A stretch of DNA of 20,421 nucleotides from a virus. Of the stretch, positions 1 to 7,111 are shown one piece after another. How positions within the stretch are numbered: the first letter of the stretch is position 1; the number at the start of each line of letters is the position of its first letter. The stretch spans positions 1 to 20,421 of IMG/VR virus record IMGVR_UViG_3300027791_000172, one strand, 5' to 3'. The notes beneath the pieces were generated by a model, which was not told the DNA's origin, made no database searches, and saw only the letters and a program-made list of their open reading frames with translations. The translations under genes were made by a program, and so were the position numbers.

Positions 1-1
1 T

Positions 2-739
2 AACCTATGGAAACCAACACCTGGTAAACATACAGTCAGAATCGCTCCTTACCAATTCGACAAGGATAATCCATTTATCGAATTGTATTTTCACTATAAC
101 ATTAACAACAAAACTTATTTATCACCACAATCATTTGGTAGACCAGACCCTATTGTAGAGTTTGCGGATAAACTAAAAAGAATGGGTGACAAAGAAGATT
201 GGAAAGCAGCGAAAGCTATGGAGCCAAAACTTCGTACTTTTGTTCCTGTTATTGTTAGAGGTGAAGAAGGTGAAGGAATCCGTTTTTGGGGATTCGGTAA
301 AACTGTATATCAAGAAATTCTTGGATACATTGCTGACCCAGATTATGGTGATATCACAGACCCACTAAGTGGTAGAGATTTAACAATCGAATATAAATCA
401 GCTGAAGAAGCTGGTACGAGTTATCCAACTACTACCATTAGAGTTAAACCAAGTACATCTCCTATTACTGCAGATGAATCAAAGATTGACGGATTATTGG
501 AAGGACAAACCGAAATTACTGACTTATATTCAGAGTTATCTTACGATGAATTGAAATCTGTGTTAGAAGGATGGTTAAATCCAAACGCAGAAGGTGAATC
601 AAAACCTGTTTCAGCGGGATTATCTCAACCAACGGCTAGACCAGCTGCAGCAGCTCCGGTTCAACCAAAAGTAGAGATTAACGCTCCACAGAAAACTGAT
701 GATGTAGCGAATGCATTTGATGACTTGTTTAACAAATAA
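2..739 (+). CDS. 32: T4 gp32-like single-stranded DNA-binding protein (5' partial)
   Basis: The reading frame is open from base 2, so the gene starts upstream; 245 residues are visible. The visible start (LWKPTPGKHTVRIAPY, then FIELYFHYNI) matches the OB-fold core of T4-type SSBs, which coat single-stranded DNA at the fork and during recombination. A TTG at 83 could be called as a start, but the homologous residues upstream show it is internal. The tail is Pro/Ala-rich and then acidic (DDVANAFDDLFNK), like the gp32 C-terminal tail that recruits partner proteins. Unlike T4 gp32, the region aligning with its zinc ribbon (here YLSPQSFGRPDPIVEF) has no cysteine; the CPxC positions read DPIV. The gene sits 11 bases before uvsX, as expected for a replication-recombination operon. 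The family call is fairly secure; the exact full length is unknown. Confidence 0.85.
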   Translation, partial: NLWKPTPGKHTVRIAPYQFDKDNPFIELYFHYNINNKTYLSPQSFGRPDPIVEFADKLKRMGDKEDWKAAKAMEPKLRTFVPVIVRGEEGEGIRFWGFGKTVYQEILGYIADPDYGDITDPLSGRDLTIEYKSAEEAGTSYPTTTIRVKPSTSPITADESKIDGLLEGQTEITDLYSELSYDELKSVLEGWLNPNAEGESKPVSAGLSQPTARPAAAAPVQPKVEINAPQKTDDVANAFDDLFNK

Positions 740-750
740 AAACCAACTTA

Positions 751-1878
751 ATGGCGAAGAAGAAAGAAAAAGAACTGGATCTTGCAGACATCCTAGCGGG
801 TGAACTGAACAAACAATCCAAAGACCAAAAAGTAGCATTTTTCCTTAATGATGATGAAGCACCTACCAATGTAGATGGTTGGGTTTCAACTGGATGTGCT
901 ATGTTAGATGTGGCAATTTCGAATCGTCCTTATGGTGGTTTACCAGTTGGTAGAATAACTGAAATAACAGGATTAGAACAATCAGGAAAATCATTAGTAT
1001 CAGCCCACCTCCTTGCGGAAACACAAAAGCAAGGTGGTGTTGCTGTTCTTATTGATACAGAAACTGCAGTAAGTAGAGAATTTTTAGAAGCAATCGGTGT
1101 AGACGTTTCTAAATTACTTTATGTGACCGCAGATTCGGTTGAACAAATCTTTGATTTCACAGAAACTATCATTGAGAAAGTTAGAGAAACATCAAAGGAT
1201 AAATTAGTTACTATCGTAGTAGATTCAGTAGCAGCGGCCTCCACAACGAATGAGTTGGCTTCTGATTATAAGAAAGATGGATATGCTACCGATAAGGCTA
1301 TTATTATTTCCAAAGCAATGAGAAAGATTACCAATATGATTGGTAGACAAAAAATCTCATTGGTATTCACCAACCAACTTAGACAAAAGATGAACGCTAT
1401 GTTCGGAGACCCTTGGACTACAAGTGGTGGTAAAGCTTTAGCTTTCCATGCATCTGTACGATTGAGGTTGAAGAATATGGGGCAAATCAAGATGAAAGTT
1501 AACGGAGCTGATAGGACAGTTGGAATGAAAGTTCGTTGTCAAGTAGTAAAAAACAGAATGGGACCACCATTACGGTCAGCTGATTTTGAAATCTACTTTG
1601 ATAGAGGAATTGATAACTACGGTTCGTGGTTAGGAGTAATGAAAGATAATAAAATGGTAAAACAAGCTGGGGCTTGGTATTCATATGTTGATACTGATAC
1701 TGGAGAAGAAATTAAATTCCAATCCAAAGATTTCATAGTAATGATGGGAGAGAAAGAAGAGTTACGTGAGCAAATTTACAAAAAGATTTGTGAAGAAACT
1801 ATTTTACAGTATAAAGGTGATACTCTCGATATCGATAATATGGAAATTGATACAAAAGGACCTGGAATTAACGAGTAA
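751..1878 (+). CDS. uvsX: UvsX/RecA-like recombinase
   Basis: A 375-aa RecA-fold ATPase that would form filaments on single-stranded DNA and drive strand exchange and recombination-dependent replication, as UvsX does in T4. The Walker A motif GLEQSGKS lies at residues 74-81 and Walker B (LVTIVVDS) at 152-159. A DNA-binding L2-like segment follows (TNQLRQKMNAMFGDPWTTSG, about 207-226). The C-terminus is acidic, as is common in RecA family members. Length is close to T4 UvsX. It follows gp32 by 11 bases and is followed after 14 bases by a small ORF and the FEN nuclease, consistent with co-transcription. Assigning it to UvsX rather than bacterial RecA rests on the phage context and the gp32 neighbour. 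Confidence 0.92.
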   Translation: MAKKKEKELDLADILAGELNKQSKDQKVAFFLNDDEAPTNVDGWVSTGCAMLDVAISNRPYGGLPVGRITEITGLEQSGKSLVSAHLLAETQKQGGVAVLIDTETAVSREFLEAIGVDVSKLLYVTADSVEQIFDFTETIIEKVRETSKDKLVTIVVDSVAAASTTNELASDYKKDGYATDKAIIISKAMRKITNMIGRQKISLVFTNQLRQKMNAMFGDPWTTSGGKALAFHASVRLRLKNMGQIKMKVNGADRTVGMKVRCQVVKNRMGPPLRSADFEIYFDRGIDNYGSWLGVMKDNKMVKQAGAWYSYVDTDTGEEIKFQSKDFIVMMGEKEELREQIYKKICEETILQYKGDTLDIDNMEIDTKGPGINE

Positions 1879-1892
1879 AAACAAAAATCAAT

Positions 1893-2114
1893 ATGAGTAA
1901 ATTAGTTACAATGTTGAGATTAAGTGCTGAGGCTGATAGAGCCAAAGCACTTTTATCTCTAGATTTATTGGATAATAGGGCAGTTGGTATTGGAGACCAT
2001 TCTACTGAAGATTTCTACAAAAACGCAGAGGAAGCTCTGATTAAGTTAGTAGATGCAGATGATAGATTGGCAGCAATACAAAAATACTTCCCTCCAACAA
2101 AAGAAGTTATATAA
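1893..2114 (+). CDS. Hypothetical 73-aa protein between uvsX and the FEN nuclease
   Basis: I do not recognise a family. The product is soluble-looking, probably mostly helical, and rich in Ala, Leu, Asp and Glu (MSKLVTMLRLSAEADRAKAL at the start), with no cysteine, membrane segment or signal peptide. It starts 14 bases after uvsX and its TAA stop is immediately followed by the ATG of the nuclease gene, so translation is probably coupled and the protein may act in the same recombination/replication module. Its coding status is supported by tight packing and codon use like its neighbours. Confidence 0.7.
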   Translation: MSKLVTMLRLSAEADRAKALLSLDLLDNRAVGIGDHSTEDFYKNAEEALIKLVDADDRLAAIQKYFPPTKEVI

Positions 2115-3170
2115 ATGAAAGCACTATACAAGAACATTTTAGATTCGGTTGAAACTGATAGAACCCAAAATGTCAATAGACACAAGAATTCTCGTGTATT
2201 AATTATTGATGGGTTAAACACATTCATCAGATGTTGGTCATCAATACCAACTATGAATGAAGATGGAGACCACGCAGGTGGTGCAACCGGTGCATTAAAA
2301 TCAATAGGTTACGCAATAAGGCAAACTCAACCGACTCGTGTTGTTGTAGTGTTCGATGGTAAGGGTGGTTCAGCATCACGTAAGAAAAAGTTTAGTGGGT
2401 ATAAAGCTCAAAGAGATTCTAACAAACTTAGAGTAAATCGTGCTTATAAAGGTATGATGAATGATGAGGATGAAAGAGAATCTATGAAAAGACAATTCGT
2501 TTGGTTAAATGAAATGTTGGATGGGTTACCTTTAACAACTATGATTTACGATGGAGTTGAAGCAGATGATATAATGGCTTATATCTCTACCACACTTCTC
2601 AAGGAAGATGAACAAGCGGTAATTATGTCAACAGATAAGGATTTCCTTCAACTGATTGATGATACAACTATCGTTTGGTCACCTACCAAAAAGAAAATGT
2701 ATAATACAAAAATGGTAAAAGAAGAATTTGGTATTGAATCAAAGAACCTTTTATTATATAGAGTATTGGATGGAGATAAATCAGATAATATTCCTGGTGT
2801 TTATGGATGTGGAATTAAAACAGTATTGAAGAGATTCCCAGAAATAGGTGGAGAAGAGAAGTTATCAGTAGATGATTTATTACAACTTTGTGAAACTAAA
2901 TATGATGAGACAAAAGGTAAGATAAAGATATATAAAGATATTCTTGGTTCTAAAAACCAAATTTTATTAAACAGAGAACTAATGCAACTCGATGATGTTG
3001 ATATTAGTGGTACTATAAAAATGAATTCTTTAGATAGATTTAATGAACCTGTTCCTTCTCTAAACAAATTAGATTTTATGAAAATCCTCCTTAAATACAA
3101 GGTTATAGGAAACTTCGGTGATATCAATGATTGGTTAAAAACCACATTCGGTAACATCATTACAGATTAA
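2115..3170 (+). CDS. rnh: 5'-3' exonuclease / RNase H of the FEN family (T4 rnh-like)
   Basis: A 351-aa nuclease of the FEN-1/T4 RNase H superfamily, which removes RNA primers and 5' flaps from lagging-strand fragments. The conserved acidic metal-binding residues are visible in order: LIIDGLNTF (D32), VVVFDG (D81), VEADD (E149, D151, D152), STDKDF (D174, D176) and LDGDKSDNIPGV (D219, D221, D224). The last is followed by GCGIKT, the start of the helix-hairpin-helix-like DNA-binding turn. It is slightly longer than T4 RNase H, with about 25 extra N-terminal residues before the first acidic strand. The ATG abuts the stop of the preceding small ORF. A stable stem-loop begins at its own stop codon (3168-3261), so this is probably the end of the gp32-uvsX-rnh transcript. 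Confidence 0.9.
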   Translation: MKALYKNILDSVETDRTQNVNRHKNSRVLIIDGLNTFIRCWSSIPTMNEDGDHAGGATGALKSIGYAIRQTQPTRVVVVFDGKGGSASRKKKFSGYKAQRDSNKLRVNRAYKGMMNDEDERESMKRQFVWLNEMLDGLPLTTMIYDGVEADDIMAYISTTLLKEDEQAVIMSTDKDFLQLIDDTTIVWSPTKKKMYNTKMVKEEFGIESKNLLLYRVLDGDKSDNIPGVYGCGIKTVLKRFPEIGGEEKLSVDDLLQLCETKYDETKGKIKIYKDILGSKNQILLNRELMQLDDVDISGTIKMNSLDRFNEPVPSLNKLDFMKILLKYKVIGNFGDINDWLKTTFGNIITD

Positions 3171-3261
3171 TTTACTGGGTGATTGAAGCCAATCATAATA
3201 AAACCGATGATGTGTAGCCTCTGAGGTCCATAAAGCCGGACATCACCCGTAAATTATTTTT
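3168..3261 (+). ncRNA. Structured RNA / terminator-like element after rnh
   Basis: A long-range stem is seen directly: 3168-3175 pairs with 3249-3256 and GGGTGAT (3177-3183) pairs with ATCACCC (3242-3248), 15 pairs with only T3176 bulged. The stem is followed by five T residues (3257-3261), as in an intrinsic terminator. The roughly 58-base apical part is not a simple loop. ATCAT/ATGAT can form a 5-bp arm with a 10-base loop, and GTCC (3226-3229) pairs with GGAC (3238-3241) in an arm stacked directly on the main stem. A plain terminator would not need this. It could be a phage small RNA, a tRNA-like relic or a protected mRNA 3' end. I do not recognise a known riboswitch or ribozyme class. Confidence 0.6.
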
Positions 3262-3268
3262 AAAAAAA

Positions 3269-3300
3269 TTAGGTTATTACAAATATATTTCGTATATTTG
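3269..3300 (+). promoter_or_regulatory. Bacteroidota-type promoter for the helicase gene
   Basis: TTAGG at 3269-3273 occupies the -33 position and TATATTTG at 3293-3300 is the TAnnTTTG -7 element, separated by 20 bases when counted from TTAG. The block TTTCGTATATTTG is shared with four other promoters in this window, apart from the final base in one. The helicase ATG lies 26 bases downstream, giving a short leader without a Shine-Dalgarno sequence. Confidence 0.8.
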
Positions 3301-3325
3301 TATTCACAATTACTAAAACACTTAA

Positions 3326-4687
3326 ATGCAAGAACAAGTAGATACATTATCAAAATATGGGCAATCCTTTCAATCAAAGGTTCTTTCAGCTCTTCTTGTT
3401 GATGGTAAATTCTTAGATACTATATCTGAGATAACCACACCTAAGTTTTTCGAACATGATGCAAGTAAATGGATTGTTAGTGAAATATTAGAATATCATG
3501 AGGTATATAGACAACCACCAACACTAGATGTATTTAAATCTCAATTATCAAAAGTAGATAATCCAATTTTAAAGAAAACAGTAGTAGATCAACTACGACA
3601 CGTTTTCACTCAAGTTGGTAATGTTGATTTAGAATACATTAAGAATGAGTTTACGGATTTCTGTAAAAATCAAAACCTTAAAGGAGTTATATTACAATCA
3701 GTTGATTTACTTCAAGCTGGTCAGTATGATAAAATAAAAGTTTTAGTAGATAATGCAATGAAAGTTGGTACTGAAACCGATTTAGGACATGATTATAAGA
3801 TAGATTTTGATGAAAGAGCAAATGAATTAAAACGTTCTACTGTTCCAACCAATTGGCAACCTATAAATGATTTAATGGATGGAGGATTAGGACCAGGTGA
3901 ATTGGGAGTTGTAGTTGCACCATCAGGTGTAGGTAAAACTTGGATACTTACTGCATTGGGTGCAGATGCTGTTAGAAGAGGTTTAAGTGTGGTTCATTAC
4001 TCTATGGAGTTATCAGAACACTATGTGGGAGCACGTTATGATACTGTATTTACACAAATCCCCTCAACTGATTTAAAAGAAAGAAAAGAAGAGGTTAAAC
4101 ATAAAATAGAATCTTTACAAGGTAAATTACTTATTAAGTATTTTCCACCAAAGGGAGTTTCTGTAAGAAAGTTAAACCAACATATTGAAAAAATGATGAT
4201 TTCGGATAATAAACCTGATTTAATCATTGTAGATTATGCTGATTTACTATTATCTGATTCAAATAAACACGATTCAACATATGCTGAACAAGGTGGGGTT
4301 TATATTGACCTTCGTGGAATGGGTGGACAATTGGAAATTCCAATATGGACAGCATCTCAAACTAATCGTTCTGCTATTGATTCAGAAGTTATTGAAGCAG
4401 ATAAGATTGCAGATTCATATGCTAAAGTAATGAATGCAGATTTCATTATGAGTTGGAGTAGAAAATCAAAAGATAAATTGAATGATACTGCAAGAGCTCA
4501 CATCATGAAAAACAGATTTGGACCTGATGGAATTACGTTCCCATGTAAGATGAACACTAACACAGGATACATTGAAGTATATGATGGTAATTCACCAGAT
4601 GGTGTAATTGCAACAAAACAATCTGCAAGTGGACAGTTGGAAACTAAGAAATTACTTCATAAGAAGTATGTAGAAAACATGGGATAA
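3326..4687 (+). CDS. 41: Replicative DNA helicase, DnaB/T4 gp41 family
   Basis: A 453-aa RecA-fold hexameric helicase that would unwind the fork 5'-3' and recruit primase. The N-terminal ~150 residues resemble the DnaB-type helical N domain. The motor domain carries Walker A APSGVGKT at 198-205, SMELSE at 226-231, and Walker B LIIVDYADLL near 299-308. TASQTNRS (342-349) fits the DnaB sensor motif and KNRFGP (395-400) the arginine-finger segment. Length is close to T4 gp41 (about 475 aa). It has its own promoter at 3269-3300, and its TAA overlaps the ATG of the downstream methyltransferase by one base (TAATG), which suggests translational coupling. No primase (gp61) or helicase loader (gp59) gene is visible in this window. 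Confidence 0.93.
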   Translation: MQEQVDTLSKYGQSFQSKVLSALLVDGKFLDTISEITTPKFFEHDASKWIVSEILEYHEVYRQPPTLDVFKSQLSKVDNPILKKTVVDQLRHVFTQVGNVDLEYIKNEFTDFCKNQNLKGVILQSVDLLQAGQYDKIKVLVDNAMKVGTETDLGHDYKIDFDERANELKRSTVPTNWQPINDLMDGGLGPGELGVVVAPSGVGKTWILTALGADAVRRGLSVVHYSMELSEHYVGARYDTVFTQIPSTDLKERKEEVKHKIESLQGKLLIKYFPPKGVSVRKLNQHIEKMMISDNKPDLIIVDYADLLLSDSNKHDSTYAEQGGVYIDLRGMGGQLEIPIWTASQTNRSAIDSEVIEADKIADSYAKVMNADFIMSWSRKSKDKLNDTARAHIMKNRFGPDGITFPCKMNTNTGYIEVYDGNSPDGVIATKQSASGQLETKKLLHKKYVENMG

Positions 4688-5742
4688 TGATAAATTACGA
4701 ATCATTTGGTAAGTTCATTGAACATAATGAGTTAGATTTAGAATATCATAGGGTAACCCAAGATGTGTTTGAAATAGAAGATGTAGATACTGCATTGGAA
4801 ATTATTTTTAAATATCATCGTCAGAAAGGATTTCCTCATTATGATATTCCTACTCATAGGAGAGTACAACAATTTAAATCTTTAAAAAGATTTGATGAAC
4901 AAACGTTATTTAAAGATGGTAAAATAGACCAAACAATGCATGGATTATCACTTGCATGGACTTATTTTCCTCATTGGGTAGATGTGATTTGTGGTTCGAG
5001 TAAATTATCACCAATTGAATATTGGAATAACGATGATAAGTTAAAAGAGATTATTAGAAAAACTTGGAATTGGCAAATCAAACATGGTAGTGGTTCTTTT
5101 ACTTTAAATCGGTTAAGACAGAATTTAAAAATATATGGAGGGAATCAATCAGTATCCAATTTCAGACCTTCAGCAGCAAAATATATCTATAATACCTATG
5201 GAAATCAAGGAGTTGTATGGGATATGAGTTGTGGATGGGGAGGAAGGTTAATAGGATTCCTCACAAGTGATTGTAAGAAGTATATTGGTACTGAACCCTC
5301 AACTAAAACATTTGATGGACTAGAGAGGTTAAATACGGATATCAATTCGATTGGCAAAGAAGTAGAATTACATAAGTTAGGTTCAGAGGTTTTTAAACCA
5401 GAAAATGAATCTATTGATTTGTGTTTTACATCACCTCCTTATTTTGATACTGAAAAGTATGCAGATGAGGAAACCCAATCTTATAAAAAATATCCAACCG
5501 AAAGTGGATGGATAGATGGTTTTTTAAAAGATACGATTTCAAACTGTTATTGTAGTTTGAAAGTTGGTGGAAAGTTAATGTTAAACATCGCTAATACCAA
5601 AAAATATAAAACAATAGAAAACGAGACGATACGAATTTCTTCCGAAATTGGATTCAAACATACAGATACAATATATTTGATTTTATCATCTGTATCTGGA
5701 AATGGGGAAAAGTTAGAACCCATTTTTATATTTGAAAAATAG
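4687..5742 (+). CDS. DNA methyltransferase (TSPPY type), copy 1
   Basis: A 351-aa SAM-dependent methyltransferase, probably acting on the amino group of adenine or cytosine in DNA. The SAM-binding motif I reads DMSCGWGGRLIGF (179-191) and the catalytic motif IV is TSPPYFDTEKY (248-258). Only about 57 residues separate them, leaving no room for a recognition domain between, so target recognition would have to come from the long N-terminal half (residues 1-170) or the C-terminus. It is clearly related to the methyltransferase at 11867-13099: both have the GWG motif I, TSPPYF, a D/E-x-TQS element after it, and a C-terminus of the form EP-x-(F/W)-I. It could protect phage DNA from host restriction. 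No cognate endonuclease is nearby. Its start overlaps the helicase stop by one base. Confidence 0.85.
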   Translation: MINYESFGKFIEHNELDLEYHRVTQDVFEIEDVDTALEIIFKYHRQKGFPHYDIPTHRRVQQFKSLKRFDEQTLFKDGKIDQTMHGLSLAWTYFPHWVDVICGSSKLSPIEYWNNDDKLKEIIRKTWNWQIKHGSGSFTLNRLRQNLKIYGGNQSVSNFRPSAAKYIYNTYGNQGVVWDMSCGWGGRLIGFLTSDCKKYIGTEPSTKTFDGLERLNTDINSIGKEVELHKLGSEVFKPENESIDLCFTSPPYFDTEKYADEETQSYKKYPTESGWIDGFLKDTISNCYCSLKVGGKLMLNIANTKKYKTIENETIRISSEIGFKHTDTIYLILSSVSGNGEKLEPIFIFEK

Positions 5743-5761
5743 AGGATAGAATATCAAAAAA

Positions 5762-5803
5762 ATTATCACACACTTAATAAAAAAAAATAAACTGTGTGAT
5801 AAT
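5762..5803 (+). other. Stem-loop 1 in the leader upstream of the Hc1-nrd genes
   Basis: ATTATCACACA (5762-5772) pairs perfectly with TGTGTGATAAT (5793-5803) around a 20-base A-rich loop. On the + strand no T-run follows. On the - strand the stem is followed by seven T residues (complement of 5754-5760), so it would look like an intrinsic terminator for antisense transcription. It may also cap or stabilise the end of the helicase-methyltransferase mRNA. Confidence 0.6.
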
Positions 5804-5807
5804 AAAA

Positions 5808-5850
5808 AATTATCGGAAATCTATTCTGTTTTTAGAATTAGATGATAATT
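5808..5850 (+). other. Stem-loop 2 in the same leader
   Basis: AATTATC (5808-5814) pairs with GATAATT (5844-5850). After a four-base bulge, ATCTA (5819-5823) pairs with TAGAT (5839-5843) and TTCT (5824-5827) with AGAA (5834-5837), leaving T5838 bulged and a GTTTTT loop, 16 pairs in all. The outer strand ATTATC could instead pair with GATAAT at 5798-5803 of stem-loop 1, so the two hairpins have a mutually exclusive alternative. Confidence 0.5.
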
Positions 5851-5856
5851 ATAAAC

Positions 5857-5876
5857 ACCTCCTTACGATGAGGGGG
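5857..5876 (+). promoter_or_regulatory. Anti-Shine-Dalgarno-like sequence and G-rich hairpin in the leader
   Basis: ACCTCCTTA at 5857-5865 is identical to the usual 3' tail of bacterial 16S rRNA. CCTCC (5858-5862) can pair with GGGGG (5872-5876), allowing one G-T pair, to give a small third hairpin about 30 bases before the Hc1-like start codon. This is the only G/C-rich patch in an otherwise very AT-rich leader. The role is unknown: it could regulate translation or bind a protein, or be chance. Confidence 0.35.
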
Positions 5877-5905
5877 ATTAAATAAATTAATAATTAATAA
5901 ATTTT

Positions 5906-6076
5906 ATGGCAAATTCAAACGAAATTTTCGAAAACATTAAAGAGTTATATACTCAATTCGAAGCAGAACACAATGGTAGCTCAAAGGCTTCTGCATCACG
6001 AGCAAGAAAAGCAATTGGTGAAATCAAGAAACTTGTAACAGACTACAGAAAAGTATCAGTAGAAGAAAACAAGTAA
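5906..6076 (+). CDS. Hc1-like (histone H1-like) DNA-binding protein, 56 aa
   Basis: Start ATG at 5906 and stop TAA at 6074-6076. The product begins MANSNEIFENIKELYTQFEA and contains SKASASRARKAIGEIKKL, followed by a short basic segment ending TDYRKVSVEENK. This matches the pattern of the small histone H1-like (Hc1 family) proteins common in Bacteroidota: an N-terminal helix, a K/R-rich 'RARKA' helix, then 'FRK/YRK-x-S'. Those proteins bind and compact DNA non-specifically. A phage copy could compact or protect phage or host DNA. It is 11 bases before nrdB and downstream of the three-hairpin leader, so probably co-transcribed with the nucleotide reductase genes. A SET-like protein two genes downstream could in principle modify it. 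The family assignment is from memory of the pattern. Confidence 0.75.
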   Translation: MANSNEIFENIKELYTQFEAEHNGSSKASASRARKAIGEIKKLVTDYRKVSVEENK

Positions 6077-6087
6077 TCTAGATAACT

Positions 6088-7101
6088 ATGAGCAAATTAT
6101 TCGAAGAAAGAATACCATTCAAACCATTTGAATATCCGATGTACTACACCGAAGGGTGGCTTAAACAAGCACAGGCATTTTGGTTACATACTGAAATATC
6201 TATGCAAGGAGATGTCAAGGATTGGAATGAAGTACTTACTGAATCTGAAAAAAACTTAGTTGGTAATATTCTTTTGGGATTTGCTCAAACTGAGTGTGCA
6301 GTATCTGATTATTGGACTAATATGGTTACCGATTGGTTTCCTAAACACGAGATAAGACAGATGGCAATGATGTTTGGTTCACAAGAAACAGTTCATGCTA
6401 CTGCATATTCATATCTAAATGAAACATTAGGATTAGATGATTTCTCAGCGTTTTTGCACGAACCTGCAATTGCTGAGAAGTTTGAACTCCTAACTGCAAC
6501 ATCCAATGAATGGAAACATACAGATTTGGCAACAAATCCTATTGCAAGAAAAGAAGTTGGTAGAAGTTTAGCAATCTTCTCTGCATTTAGTGAAGGAGTA
6601 TCCCTATACTCTTCATTTGCAGTGTTGTACTCATTCCAAATGAGAAATATGTTAAAAGGGATTGGACAACAAATGAAATGGAGTGTAAGAGATGAATCTC
6701 TACATTCTAAAATGGGTTGCCAATTATTCAGACACATGAGTGATGAATTCCCAGAATTACTAGGAGATGCCAAAGAAGGTATCTACGAAGCAGCAAAACT
6801 TATCATACAATTAGAACACAACTTCATTGATATGATATTTGAACAAGGTGATTTAGAAAACCTTAAAAAGAAAGATTTAAAAAACTTTATCGTAAAAAGA
6901 GTAAATGAGAAACTTCTTGAACTTGGATATGAAGTAAAAGAAGGTACTGATGATTACTTTGAATATGATAAAAAATCAGCATCCGAATTAGATTGGTTCT
7001 ACCACTTAACCGGTGGATTGACACATACTGATTTCTTCGCTATTAGACCTACTGATTATAGTAAGGCAAATGAAGGTGAAGATTGGGGAGATTTATTTTA
7101 A
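6088..7101 (+). CDS. nrdB: Ribonucleotide reductase class I, beta subunit (NrdB)
   Basis: A 337-aa R2 protein that would house the di-iron centre and tyrosyl radical used by NrdA to reduce ribonucleotides. All expected ligands are visible: E69 (FAQTE), E100 and H103 with the radical tyrosine Y107 (QETVHATAY), E169 (FSAFSEG), and E203 and H206 (RDESLH). The 31-residue step from the first to the second carboxylate equals that in E. coli R2, where the first ligand is Asp; here it is Glu. Because the radical tyrosine is present, this looks like a conventional Tyr-radical enzyme. The gene lies 11 bases after the Hc1-like gene, and a SET-like ORF separates it from nrdA. Confidence 0.94.
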   Translation: MSKLFEERIPFKPFEYPMYYTEGWLKQAQAFWLHTEISMQGDVKDWNEVLTESEKNLVGNILLGFAQTECAVSDYWTNMVTDWFPKHEIRQMAMMFGSQETVHATAYSYLNETLGLDDFSAFLHEPAIAEKFELLTATSNEWKHTDLATNPIARKEVGRSLAIFSAFSEGVSLYSSFAVLYSFQMRNMLKGIGQQMKWSVRDESLHSKMGCQLFRHMSDEFPELLGDAKEGIYEAAKLIIQLEHNFIDMIFEQGDLENLKKKDLKNFIVKRVNEKLLELGYEVKEGTDDYFEYDKKSASELDWFYHLTGGLTHTDFFAIRPTDYSKANEGEDWGDLF

Positions 7102-7111
7102 AAAATAGTTA

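Noticed and set aside
2801-3160. Antisense reading frame of 119 codons opposite the rnh-like gene
   Set aside because: Shadow of a real gene in a low-stop reverse frame; no start context or homology.
3203-3229. Hammerhead ribozyme core (CCGATGA resembling CTGATGA)
   Set aside because: The conserved T is replaced by C and no GAAA strand or cleavage triplet lies at the required place.
3177-3249. tRNA gene candidate (7-bp acceptor-like helix, about 72 bases, stacked arm next to the 3' strand)
   Set aside because: No TTCRA-type T loop, no D-arm or anticodon stem at the right positions, and no CCA; only the gross size and topology fit, so it is reported as structured RNA instead.
5762-5803. Intrinsic terminator for the helicase-methyltransferase mRNA
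   Set aside because: No T-run follows the stem on the + strand; the T-run is on the opposite strand, where no gene needs terminating.
6393-6773. Antisense reading frame of 126 codons opposite nrdB
   Set aside because: The sense strand carries the iron ligands and radical tyrosine of NrdB across this interval, so the reverse frame is a by-product.
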